Made by a program: the position numbers and the translations under genes. The notes below the pieces were generated by a model. That model was given only the letters and a program-made list of their open reading frames with translations. It had not been told where the DNA came from and made no database searches. Positions 9,461 through 16,621 of a stretch of 64,000 bases of DNA are shown here, piece by piece. This DNA comes from Bog-877 sp049518775. GTDB lineage: Bacteria; Chloroflexota; Dormibacteria; Aeolococcales; Bog-877. The stretch lies in NCBI GenBank assembly GCA_049518775.1, contig JBEKRL010000001.1:44286-108285 (forward strand), in the 5' to 3' direction. How positions within the stretch are numbered: the stretch's first letter is position 1; the number at the start of each line of letters is the position of its first letter.

Positions 9461-9520
9461 TCACACCTTATGCACAGAAGTGGATAACCCACCTGAGGGG
9501 CAGAGTCACCCTGTGGAAGA
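9461..9520. other. DnaA-box cluster upstream of dnaA, candidate oriC or autoregulatory site
   Basis: Three box-like 9-mers lie in 60 bases: TTATGCACA at 9468-9476 (fits TTATNCACA perfectly), AGTGGATAA at 9479-9487 (complement TTATCCACT, one mismatch) and TGTGGAAGA at 9512-9520 (complement TCTTCCACA, one mismatch). They sit between divergent dnaA and rpmH, a usual place for oriC. Only three boxes and no clear AT-rich unwinding element are seen, so a dnaA autoregulation site is the alternative. Confidence 0.55.
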
Positions 9521-10120
9521 GAGGAACTCGGACCGGGTCTAGCCCACCCCCGCGGTCGCTCCCGGATGGTAGCACCGACCACACTGGGGCGCAACGGAGG
9601 TGAGCTCGGCGGGGTGGAGTCGGGGAGTAGAGGCAAGGGTCGGCCCGATGGGCGGTTGGTCGGGGAGCCGCGCGGGTGGGGAGCCCGGATGGCCGCCCGG
9701 TCCGGGGACGCCAGCAGCCAGGGGCACCGAGCCCAAGGGGGACGCGCCGGAACGTGCTCCCCCGGGGCCGTGCGTCGCCGGAAGGCGCCGTGCTGGAGAG
9801 TGGAACCGAGGTCACAGAAGCCCTCGCACCACCCCAGGGGTCTTGTTCAGCTCCAGGGCGGCTCGGGAATCTGGTCGAGGCCCGGGCCGCGGGGCCAGGG
9901 CGTCCGATTTGTGGCGCCGCCGCGGAGGGTACGGGGGGTGCCCCGGCGGCCAAGGCGGAGTCGGGTGCGCAGGATGGAGCCCAGCGGGGATGGGCGGGAA
10001 CGAGGGATCCGGATCGGCCGCAGGGGGACCGGCTCCGGGGGAGCGTCCCCGTGGGAGCTCGGCTCGCCAACCCAGGACCCGCCATGATCGATCCGAGATC
10101 TGGGCTGAGGATGCGCTGTC
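9521..10120. other. Very GC-rich non-coding stretch between dnaA and rpmH
   Basis: About 600 bases with no convincing gene. Long open frames exist here only because the DNA has few stops. I looked for the conserved cores of RNase P RNA, SRP RNA and tmRNA and did not find them. It may hold the rest of the origin or the long 5' leader of the rpmH operon, but nothing specific is visible. Confidence 0.4.
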
Positions 10121-10129
10121 TGCTATCCT
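10121..10129 (+). promoter_or_regulatory. Probable rpmH operon promoter (extended -10)
   Basis: TGCTATCCT is an extended -10 element (TGN plus TATCCT, hexamer 10124-10129) placed about 90 bases before the rpmH start. No good -35 hexamer is seen at 16-18 bases upstream, which an extended -10 can tolerate. Confidence 0.4.
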
Positions 10130-10219
10130 CAGCGCCGACCCATATCGAGCCAGCGCGCCTAGGAGCGGGGACGGCTTCCGACTTCGGGCCGAGATGCTCG
10201 GCTGTCAAGGAATTCGGTC

Positions 10220-10366
10220 ATCAAGAGAACATTCCAGCCCAAGAAGCGCTACCGGAGGAAGGTGCACGGCTTCCGTGCGCGCATGTCGACCCCCGGAGGG
10301 GTTCGCGTCCTCAAGCGCCGCCGGCTCAAGGGCCGTTGGCGCCTGACCCCAGCGCCGGTGCGGTGA
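10220..10366 (+). CDS. rpmH: 50S ribosomal protein L34, apparent ATC start
   Basis: 48 residues. The sequence reads KRTFQPKKRYRRKVHGFRAR and continues to LKRRRLKGRWRLT, the complete L34. The residue in the position of the initiator Met is encoded by ATC at 10220-10222; there is no ATG, GTG or TTG at that place. AAGGA at 10207-10211 stands 8 bases before this ATC, an ideal Shine-Dalgarno distance, so ATC is probably the start; a sequencing error turning ATG into ATC is the main alternative. The stop overlaps the rnpA start as GTGA. Confidence 0.9.
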   Translation: MKRTFQPKKRYRRKVHGFRARMSTPGGVRVLKRRRLKGRWRLTPAPVR

Positions 10367-10695
10367 AGGCGAAGTACCGACTCCGCCGCTCCGCTGACTT
10401 TCGGGCCGTGAGCGCGGAGCGGACAGGTGCGGGAGACCAGGTCCTTCGCGTCCGGATCCGGGCCAACTCCACAGGGGCTCCCCGCATCGGCATCTCCGTG
10501 ACCAAGAGAGTCGGAGGTGCAGTGCAGCGCAACCGGCTGCGGCGCCAGCTGCGGGCCGCTGTGGCCGAACGGCTCCCGACCATGACCGGCTTCGATGTCG
10601 TCCTCATGCCCCAGCCGGCGGCGGTATGCGCCGGGGGCAGAGCGCTCGGCGCCTCCCTGGACCGCTGCCTGGCCCAGGCGGGGGTGACCCGGTGA
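10363..10695 (+). CDS. rnpA: Ribonuclease P protein component
   Basis: 110 residues, the usual size. It begins KAKYRLRRSADFRAV after a GTG start that shares four bases with the rpmH stop, and carries the RnpA RNR signature in RIGISVTKRVGGAVQRNRLR. The protein assists the RNase P RNA in 5' maturation of tRNA. It is coupled on both sides by GTGA overlaps (rpmH before, yidD after), the standard rpmH-rnpA-yidD order. Confidence 0.95.
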   Translation: MKAKYRLRRSADFRAVSAERTGAGDQVLRVRIRANSTGAPRIGISVTKRVGGAVQRNRLRRQLRAAVAERLPTMTGFDVVLMPQPAAVCAGGRALGASLDRCLAQAGVTR

Positions 10696-10934
10696 GAAGA
10701 GTCTCCCTGGTGGCCATCTCCGTCTACCAGGCCACCTTCAGCCCGGTCTTCGGGCTGGTCTCAGGGTGCCGCTATGAGCCAAGCTGCTCCCACTACACCT
10801 ACGAGGCGATCCAGCTCTATGGGGTTCGCCGGGGCTGGTGGATGGGGATCCGCCGGATCCTGCGCTGCAACCCGTTCCATGCAGGCGGCTACGACCCGGT
10901 TCCGCTTCCGGAGCAGTTAGCCCATGAGCGCTGA
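10692..10934 (+). CDS. yidD: YidD membrane protein insertion efficiency factor
   Basis: 80 residues with the family motifs YQATFSPVF, CRYEPSCSHYTYEAI and RCNPFHAGGYDPVP. YidD is a small membrane-associated protein that helps YidC insert proteins. The GTG start at 10692 overlaps the rnpA stop (GTGA), and the 3' end overlaps yidC by 11 bases, so all are one translational chain. Confidence 0.94.
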   Translation: MRRVSLVAISVYQATFSPVFGLVSGCRYEPSCSHYTYEAIQLYGVRRGWWMGIRRILRCNPFHAGGYDPVPLPEQLAHER

Positions 10935-11973
10935 GCTGCTCGCGTTCGTCAACCCAGCAGCACCGCCGCCCGCGAATCCGTTCCTGGCCGTCTTCTTCTA
11001 TGTCCTTCTGACCCCGGTCGCTCTGGTCCTGCAGTTTCTCAACAGCGTCTTCAACGACTTGGGCCCGACCAAGCTCATCGGCTCGTTCGGGCTGGCGGTG
11101 ATAGTGCTGACCCTGGCCATCCGCGGCCTGCTCTTCCCCCTCTTCCGGTGGCAGATCCGCACTCAGTGGAAGATCCAGGCTGACCAGCGAAAGATGGGAC
11201 CGGAGCTACGCGAGCTCCAGGCCAAGTACAAGAAGGACCGGCGCAAGCTCCAGGAAGAGACCATGGCCCTCTACAAACGCCATGAGATCAACCCCCTCAG
11301 CCAGCTGTCGGGATGCTTCCCTCTCCTCATCCAGATGCCCTTCATTTATGCCCTTTTCGGGGCCATCAACAAGCTCTCCAAGGACCTGCACGGGCACACC
11401 AGCTTTCTCTGGATCCCCAACCTGGACAAGACTGCATTCAAAGTGGGGATTGCTGCCCATCCCGCCATGCTGATAGTGCCGATCTTGGCTGGGGTGCTGA
11501 CCTTCATGCAGTCCAAGATGATGATGCAGCAGATGCGGCCGGACATGACCGACCAGGAACGACAGATGTACCGGGTCATGAGTCAGACGACCTACCTGAT
11601 GCCGATCATGATCGCCTTCTTCGCGCTCAGCTTCAACCAGGGGATCGGGCTCTACTGGATCACCCAGAGCGCGGTGATGGTGCTGCAGATCTTCTCGATG
11701 ATGGGTTGGGGCGGCCTCAAGGTTCCCCCGTGGTTCCCCGGTGCCGGTTGGAGGCCGAGGATCTACCAGCTGGGCCTGGGCCCCGCAGCCCCCGCTGTCG
11801 TCGCGGCGGGGGGTGGCGCGGTTCCGAGTGGCACGAAGGGCCCTGGCGGGAGCGCCCCGCGCAAGCCCGGGAGCCCCACCGGCCGGCGCAATCCCGGCAG
11901 CTCTACCGGCCGGCGCAGTCCCGGCAGCTCGGCGGCGGGGCGGGCAGCGGGGAGGGGGCGGCGCGGCCGCTGA
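10924..11973 (+). CDS. yidC: YidC/Oxa1 membrane protein insertase
   Basis: 349 residues. A first membrane segment (FFYVLLTPVALVLQFL) is followed by the insertase core with the charged hairpin of KKDRRKLQEETMALY, then NPLSQLSGCFPLLIQMPFIYALF and further helices near PIMIAFFALSFNQGIGLYW. This is the short Gram-positive-type YidC without the large periplasmic domain. After residue ~275 comes a long Gly/Pro/Ser/Arg tail containing near-tandem repeats; basic tails in YidC can contact ribosomes. It lies between yidD and jag, as in many bacteria. Confidence 0.94.
   Translation: MSAELLAFVNPAAPPPANPFLAVFFYVLLTPVALVLQFLNSVFNDLGPTKLIGSFGLAVIVLTLAIRGLLFPLFRWQIRTQWKIQADQRKMGPELRELQAKYKKDRRKLQEETMALYKRHEINPLSQLSGCFPLLIQMPFIYALFGAINKLSKDLHGHTSFLWIPNLDKTAFKVGIAAHPAMLIVPILAGVLTFMQSKMMMQQMRPDMTDQERQMYRVMSQTTYLMPIMIAFFALSFNQGIGLYWITQSAVMVLQIFSMMGWGGLKVPPWFPGAGWRPRIYQLGLGPAAPAVVAAGGGAVPSGTKGPGGSAPRKPGSPTGRRNPGSSTGRRSPGSSAAGRAAGRGRRGR
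11866..11950 (+). repeat. Short in-gene repeat coding the basic YidC tail
   Basis: A unit of about 27 bases is repeated two to three times and encodes variants of PGSSTGRRSP (GSPTGRRNP, GSSTGRRSP, GSSAAGR). It may have arisen by local slippage and makes a flexible, positively charged C-terminus. Confidence 0.6.
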
Positions 11974-11979
11974 TCGGAG

Positions 11980-12669
11980 ATGGTCGCTAGTCCGGAGACG
12001 TTCGAGGGTGAAGGCGGGACCGTCGAGGAGGCCACCCGCGCCGCCTGCGCGGCTGGCGGGTTGGACGTGGACGCCGCTCTGGTTGAGGTCGTGAGCGAGG
12101 GGGGGGTGGCCGTGCCGGGCGAGCACATGTCGGGGTCCAGAGCACGGGTGAGGGTGGAGGCCACTCCAGCGGAGGGACTGAAAGGCAAGCGGCAGCTGGA
12201 GGCCCTCCTGGAGTTGATGGAGATCGAGGCGCAGGTTCAGGTGCGCCGACCCCATCCCGTCGAACCATCGCGGGGCTCGGAGCCGAGCGGACCGCTGCTG
12301 CTGCTCGAGGTCGAGGGGGCGGACCTGGGGATCCTCATCGGGTGGAGGGGAGAGTCCCTGCGGGCGCTGCAGACGGTCCTCAACCTGATGCTGGGCCAGG
12401 CAGGGCTGGCGCCGGGAGCGCCCCACCTGATCGTGGACATCGCCCGCTATCGCCAGCGTCGGGAACGCACGGTCGCCACTCTGGCGGTCCGCATGGCCGC
12501 GGCGGTGAGCCGGAGCGGGCGCTCGGTCACCCTTGAGCCGATGCCGCCATACGAGCGACGGGCGGTGCACTTGGCCCTGGCGGGAGACTCCTCCGTGGTG
12601 AGCGAGAGCTCCGGCACCGACGCGGAGCGTCGGGTGACGATTCGCCCGGCGGGAGAGGCCAGGCCCTGA
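11980..12669 (+). CDS. jag: Jag/KhpB RNA-binding protein (KH and R3H domains)
   Basis: 229 residues. An N-terminal Jag-type region (residues 1-55) precedes a KH domain with GILIGWRGESLRALQ, the GXXG-type loop being IGWRGE, and a C-terminal R3H domain with the Arg-rich RYRQRRERT and a PYERRAVHLAL segment. KhpB binds RNA, often with KhpA, and affects cell division and envelope genes in Firmicutes. It follows yidC by 6 bases. Confidence 0.9.
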   Translation: MVASPETFEGEGGTVEEATRAACAAGGLDVDAALVEVVSEGGVAVPGEHMSGSRARVRVEATPAEGLKGKRQLEALLELMEIEAQVQVRRPHPVEPSRGSEPSGPLLLLEVEGADLGILIGWRGESLRALQTVLNLMLGQAGLAPGAPHLIVDIARYRQRRERTVATLAVRMAAAVSRSGRSVTLEPMPPYERRAVHLALAGDSSVVSESSGTDAERRVTIRPAGEARP

Positions 12670-13286
12670 CCCGCCCGTCTTGGCGGACCTGGGCCGGCCC
12701 CCTGATGGCCGGAGCCCTATCCACCGGGCTGGTCGCCTGCGCCACGTCTGTGTCCCCGATCGCCGCCTCGCCCAGGAATCTGGTGCTGACCTTGTCGCAG
12801 TTGCCGTATCCGGGCTTCGTTGTTGAGATTGGATCCAAGAACACGGGCTTCATCAGCAACACCCAGGCAGCAGCCGGGAGCGCCTCCCTGCTGCACCGCT
12901 ACCGGCAGGAGGGGCGCAAGAACGCCTACCTCGCCACCTTCGTGAGGGAGGTGAGTCCGCAGCAGGTCATCGGTCCGGTGGTGGTCGAGAGCTCGGCCGT
13001 TGTCTACGGCTCGGCGGCCGGGGCGGCGGAGGGGTTCGCTGTCGGTAAGGGCGATCTGGCCCGGGGCGGCTGGCTGGAGGTCTCAACCGGTGCCCTGGGG
13101 CAGGAAGCGGCCGCATTCACCCAGACCAAAGAGGCCGACGGGACCGAGTACCAATCATTCGCGGTCAGTTGGCGCCAGGAGAATGTCGTCAATGAGGTCC
13201 GGATCGCCGGCAACGCGGCCACTCTTGACCTCAACTACGCGCTCACCCTCGCGCGGGCGCAGCAGCGGGGCGAGGTCCGCCGATAG
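12666..13286 (+). CDS. Predicted lipoprotein, unknown function, likely CTG start
   Basis: Counting from ATG 12705 gives MAGALSTGLVAC, a lipobox (LVAC) but with a signal too short and no basic residue. Reading from CTG 12666 adds TRPSWRTWAGPL, giving an Arg-bearing n-region and a normal 24-residue lipoprotein signal. This CTG forms a CTGA overlap with the jag stop, matching the NTGA overlaps of this window. The mature ~180 residues (PGFVVEIGSKNTGFISNT..., ending LTLARAQQRGEVRR) match no family I know. It directly precedes an M16 peptidase and may be exported with it. Confidence 0.65.
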   Translation: MTRPSWRTWAGPLMAGALSTGLVACATSVSPIAASPRNLVLTLSQLPYPGFVVEIGSKNTGFISNTQAAAGSASLLHRYRQEGRKNAYLATFVREVSPQQVIGPVVVESSAVVYGSAAGAAEGFAVGKGDLARGGWLEVSTGALGQEAAAFTQTKEADGTEYQSFAVSWRQENVVNEVRIAGNAATLDLNYALTLARAQQRGEVRR

Positions 13287-14633
13287 ATGGAGCGCCGTGA
13301 GCGGACAGGCCACCGCGCTTCAGGAAGGGCTGACGCCAACTGGGAGCTGATCCAGCTGAGCAACGGCGCCCAGCTGGTATTGGCACCTATGCCAGACCGG
13401 CAGTCGGTGGCCGCGTCGGTGCTGCTCCGGGTCGGCTCCCGCTGGGAGTCGAGGCGGCTGGCGGGGGTGTCGCACTTTCTCGAGCACATCGTGTTCAAGG
13501 GGACACGGCGGTTCCCCACCAGTCGGAGTGTGTCGGAGTCGATAGAGGGGATCGGCGGGATCCTCAACGCCAGCACCGACAAGGAGCTAACCAACTTCTG
13601 GGTCAAGGTTCCCGGGGGCCACCTGGAGGAGGCATTGCGGCTCCTGTTCGACTTGGCGTTCGCGCCCACCATTGACGAGGTCGAGGTGGAGCGGGAGCGA
13701 AAGGTCGTGCTCGAGGAGCTGCACATGTACCTCGACCAGCCCGGGGAATTGGTGCAGATGATCTTCGACCGGCTCCTCTGGGGAGACCACCCACTGGGAC
13801 GCGACCCGGCCGGCAGCAGAGCCTCGCTGGTCCGGATCGGTGCGGCAGAGCTGAGCGGGTACCGCAGCGCGTTTTACATCCCGGACCGGGTGGTGGTGGT
13901 GGTCGCTGGAGGGTTCGATCCGGGAGAGGCCCGGGGGCTGGTGGAGCGTTACTTCGCCGAGCAGGACCCGGGCGAGGTGGCACCGTATGGGCATCGCACT
14001 GACGGCGGAGTCCCGCCCAGCCTCAGCGACCAGCCCGAGGTGAAGCTACGGAGGCGGCGCGGTGAGCAGGTGCACATCCTCCTCGGGGTGCGCTGTCCTT
14101 CGTACCTGGACCCCGATCGGTGGGCGCTGGAGGTACTCAACACGGCCCTGGGGGAGGGGATGAGCAGCCGGCTTTTCCTCGAACTGCGAGAGAATCAGGC
14201 GCTTGCCTACGATGTCCATTCCTTGGTCTCCCGCCACCGCGACTCGGGCTCTTTCGCCGTCTACATGGCCACCCAGCCGCACCAGCTCCAGACGGCAGTT
14301 CGCGGCGCCCTCGCCGAAGTCCGCCGGCTGATGCACGAGCCGATCGGGCCAGACGAGTTGGCGACGACCAAGACGAGGATCGAGGGCAGACTCCGCCTCC
14401 AGCTCGAGGGGACCAGCTCCATGGCGGAGTTCCTCGGGCAGCAGGCCGCTCTCACCGGATCGGTGATGTCCTCGGAGCAGGTGATCGCCGCGGTGTGCGC
14501 GGTGTCGGCTGAAGAGGTACAGGAGCTGGCGCGGCGGCTGTTCGCGGGGGTGGGCTGGCGGCTGGCGGCTGTCGGGCCGGTGGGCGGCCTCACCGACCTC
14601 GTGTCTTCGATCTCGGACGGGGGAGCGGCATGA
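13287..14633 (+). CDS. M16 family zinc metallopeptidase
   Basis: 448 residues with the inverted zinc motif HFLEH (His63, Glu66, His67) and the third ligand Glu143 in VVLEELHMYL, so the active N-terminal half is intact; the C-terminal half is the usual inactive-like M16_C domain. Relatives are processing peptidases (YmxG/MPP-beta type). There is no signal peptide, which suggests a cytoplasmic site. The ATG follows the lipoprotein stop with no gap. Confidence 0.9.
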   Translation: MERRERTGHRASGRADANWELIQLSNGAQLVLAPMPDRQSVAASVLLRVGSRWESRRLAGVSHFLEHIVFKGTRRFPTSRSVSESIEGIGGILNASTDKELTNFWVKVPGGHLEEALRLLFDLAFAPTIDEVEVERERKVVLEELHMYLDQPGELVQMIFDRLLWGDHPLGRDPAGSRASLVRIGAAELSGYRSAFYIPDRVVVVVAGGFDPGEARGLVERYFAEQDPGEVAPYGHRTDGGVPPSLSDQPEVKLRRRRGEQVHILLGVRCPSYLDPDRWALEVLNTALGEGMSSRLFLELRENQALAYDVHSLVSRHRDSGSFAVYMATQPHQLQTAVRGALAEVRRLMHEPIGPDELATTKTRIEGRLRLQLEGTSSMAEFLGQQAALTGSVMSSEQVIAAVCAVSAEEVQELARRLFAGVGWRLAAVGPVGGLTDLVSSISDGGAA

Positions 14634-14682
14634 TGGCCGCTCCCAGTGCTCACGCCACCGCGGAGGCAGGGAGGCATTGACT

Positions 14683-15132
14683 GTGGAGAGGACCCTGATA
14701 CTGATCAAGCCCGACGGCGTCCAGCGCGGCCTCGTCGGGGAGTTGGTGGGCAGATTCGAGCGCCGAGGCCTGCACCTGGTGGCCCTGAAGTTGACCTTGG
14801 TCAGCCGCGACCTGGCGGAGCGGCACTATTCCGAACACCAGGGAAGGCCCTTCTTCGAGTCATTGATCGAGTTCATCACCTCGTCGCCGGTGGTGGCGAT
14901 GGTCTGGGAGGGACCCAACGCCGTCAGCATCGTGCGATCGATGATGGGTCCGACCAATCCCGCGGCGGCCCCTGCCGGCACTATCCGCGGTGACTTCGGG
15001 ATCGACATCGGGCAGAACGTGGTCCACGGCTCCGACAGCCCGGCGCGCGCGGTTCAGGAGATCGAGCTGTTCTTCGGCGACGAGGAAATGATCAGCTGGG
15101 AGCGTGACGGCGGCGGCTGGATCTACCCTTAG
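14683..15132 (+). CDS. ndk: Nucleoside diphosphate kinase
   Basis: 149 residues. VERTLILIKPDGVQRGL is the family start, and His115 in NVVHGSDS is the residue phosphorylated during phosphate transfer from NTP to NDP. GTG at 14683 is preferred over TTG at 14677 because GGAGG stands 8 bases before it and because other Ndk proteins start at this place. The last 41 bases overlap the convergent lepB end. Confidence 0.95.
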   Translation: MERTLILIKPDGVQRGLVGELVGRFERRGLHLVALKLTLVSRDLAERHYSEHQGRPFFESLIEFITSSPVVAMVWEGPNAVSIVRSMMGPTNPAAAPAGTIRGDFGIDIGQNVVHGSDSPARAVQEIELFFGDEEMISWERDGGGWIYP

Positions 15133-15871
15133 TCGCGCGCTGGGGCTGGAGCGGTAGGAGCAGGCCGACCCCCAGGATCAGAGTGAATGTGGGTGCCCCT
15201 CCGGGCAGCGGTCCCAGTTTGTTGAGGGGCCAGAATCGGGCGATGGCGATGGCCGCGATGCCCTTTCGGGGCTCCCAGCCGAAGGTGCGGGAGTCCTCGG
15301 AGACGTTGCGATTGTCGCCCATCACGAAGTAGTCGTCGGCCGGTATCCGCTGCCACCGGCCGGTTGTGGGCAGTAGCGGAGAAGAGGTGCCCGCGGCGGT
15401 GCAACACACCACCTCGTCCTGCCAGACTCCGTTGATATAGGGCTCATGCAGCTGGCGACCTCCCGTCGCGGAGGTGGGCTTGGTTTCGCTGATGTAGACG
15501 TGACCCACCCCGTGTTTGTCGGGAGCTATCCGGATCCATTCGCCGGGTAGCCCGATCACCCGCTTGATGAAGTCGTCTGAAGAGGGGATCGGTGGCTTGA
15601 TGACCACGATGTTGCCCCGGGAAGGCCCCTCGACGTAAAGCGAGACGCTCTGGGCGACCAGCAGGTTGTTGTTATCGAGGGTCGGGTACATGCTGGTCCC
15701 TTCGACGTGCACCGGCCTGACGGCGACCGCGATCAGCAGGTAGATGAGCGCCGCCAAGACAACAACCTCGACCACATCTCGGAGCAGGGACCGCCGGGGC
15801 GGGCTCTCCGGTTCGGCGATTGGGCCAGGCGCAACGGAAGGCCCGGGCTCAGGGGATCGGTCGGCGGGCAC
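15092..15871 (-). CDS. lepB: Signal peptidase I
   Basis: 259 residues from GTG 15871. A Pro-rich cytoplasmic N-tail is followed by one membrane helix (VVEVVVLAALIYLLIAVAV), the catalytic Ser60 in EGTSMYP, catalytic Lys103 in FIKRVIGLPGE, and box E MGDNRNVSEDSR. It removes signal peptides of secreted proteins at the outer membrane face. A second hydrophobic stretch lies near the C-terminus (LILGVGLLLPL). A start at 15910 is open but a TATACT hexamer falls between it and GTG 15871, so the latter is the likely leaderless start. Confidence 0.93.
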   Translation of the reverse strand: MPADRSPEPGPSVAPGPIAEPESPPRRSLLRDVVEVVVLAALIYLLIAVAVRPVHVEGTSMYPTLDNNNLLVAQSVSLYVEGPSRGNIVVIKPPIPSSDDFIKRVIGLPGEWIRIAPDKHGVGHVYISETKPTSATGGRQLHEPYINGVWQDEVVCCTAAGTSSPLLPTTGRWQRIPADDYFVMGDNRNVSEDSRTFGWEPRKGIAAIAIARFWPLNKLGPLPGGAPTFTLILGVGLLLPLQPQRATKGRSSRRRHAPS

Positions 15872-15877
15872 TTGGGA

Positions 15878-15883
15878 AGTATA
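15878..15883 (-). promoter_or_regulatory. -10 element of lepB, leaderless
   Basis: On the minus strand TATACT is followed by TCCCAA and then GTG (15871), so transcription should begin at or within a base or two of the start codon. No Shine-Dalgarno can exist in such an mRNA. Confidence 0.6.
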
Positions 15884-15994
15884 GAGAAGGGAAAAACGGC
15901 GCTTGGGCAATGAGTGGGGTGTGGGGGTTCCCGGAGCGCAGCAGGGGCCCTGCCAAACTGCCGGTGTTCACCATTCCTTGCTCGAGGGGATCGT

Positions 15995-16567
15995 TCATTC
16001 CCCGGGGGTGAGGAGGGCAGCACAGACGATTCTGATCAGAGCGGTGAGATCGCCGCCTGGGACTCCGAGGGTGAGTCGGTCGAGCGCAACGCCGGTGAGT
16101 AGCGAACCGAGCCAGTCAACACGCTCCTCACTGACATCAAGACCGGCTGCCCGGAGTAACAGCGTCTGCTGTCTGACGGTCACTGCTCGCAGCTCTCGCA
16201 TGAGGTTGGCCAGCTCCGGTCGACGGCTCGATTCCAAGGCGAGCTCCTCCCGGGCCAGATATCGCGCCCGGCCAGCATCCTCAGCAACAGCCACAAGCGC
16301 GGCAATCACCTTCTCAAGATCATCGCGGCTTCCCGGCCTCCCACCATCCGACGTCTGATTCAGATCGGCTAGCTGAAGCTCCAGCAAGCGATTCGCAGCT
16401 GCCCGTAGGAGCGCATCTCTGCTGCCAAAGTAGTTGGAAGTCGTCCCGGCGGGCACTCCAGCTGCGGCATCGACTCTGCGATGCGTCAGCCCGTGAGAAC
16501 CAGATGAACCGAGCACCTCGAGTGCGGCATCGGCTAGCTGTTCGGGTCGGGTCGTTCTTCGAGGCAT
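15995..16567 (-). CDS. TetR family transcriptional repressor
   Basis: 190 residues. The N-terminal helix-turn-helix (LADAALEVLGSSGSHGLTHRRVDAAAGVPAG, shown here in part, followed by YFGSRDALL) is typical of TetR; the C-terminal ligand domain is poorly conserved, as expected. The ATG at 16567 has GGAG 8 bases upstream. It is divergent from the hydrolase gene with a large palindrome between, so it most likely represses both genes until an effector related to the hydrolase substrate binds. The base composition is less GC-rich than the neighbourhood, suggesting acquisition with the hydrolase. Confidence 0.85.
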   Translation of the reverse strand: MPRRTTRPEQLADAALEVLGSSGSHGLTHRRVDAAAGVPAGTTSNYFGSRDALLRAAANRLLELQLADLNQTSDGGRPGSRDDLEKVIAALVAVAEDAGRARYLAREELALESSRRPELANLMRELRAVTVRQQTLLLRAAGLDVSEERVDWLGSLLTGVALDRLTLGVPGGDLTALIRIVCAALLTPGE

Positions 16568-16577
16568 GTCCGCGGCT

Positions 16578-16621
16578 CCATCGGCACTTTATACTACGAT
16601 CGTAGTATAAAACGCCGATGG
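16578..16621. promoter_or_regulatory. Nested palindromic operator and divergent promoter for tetR and hydrolase
   Basis: A perfect 24-base palindrome (16588-16611; half-site TTTATACTACGA and its complement) is flanked, two bases away on each side, by CCATCGGC (16578-16585) and GCCGATGG (16614-16621), also inverted. The inner arms contain TATAAA/TATACT-like -10 hexamers for both directions, so a bound TetR dimer would cover both promoters. The rightward -10 lies 6 bases before the hydrolase ATG. Confidence 0.85.

Noticed and set aside
9540..10080. Possible RNase P or SRP RNA gene in the rpmH upstream region
   Set aside because: The conserved RNase P segment with GGAAAGTCC and the SRP loop with GGAAG-type motif were not found.
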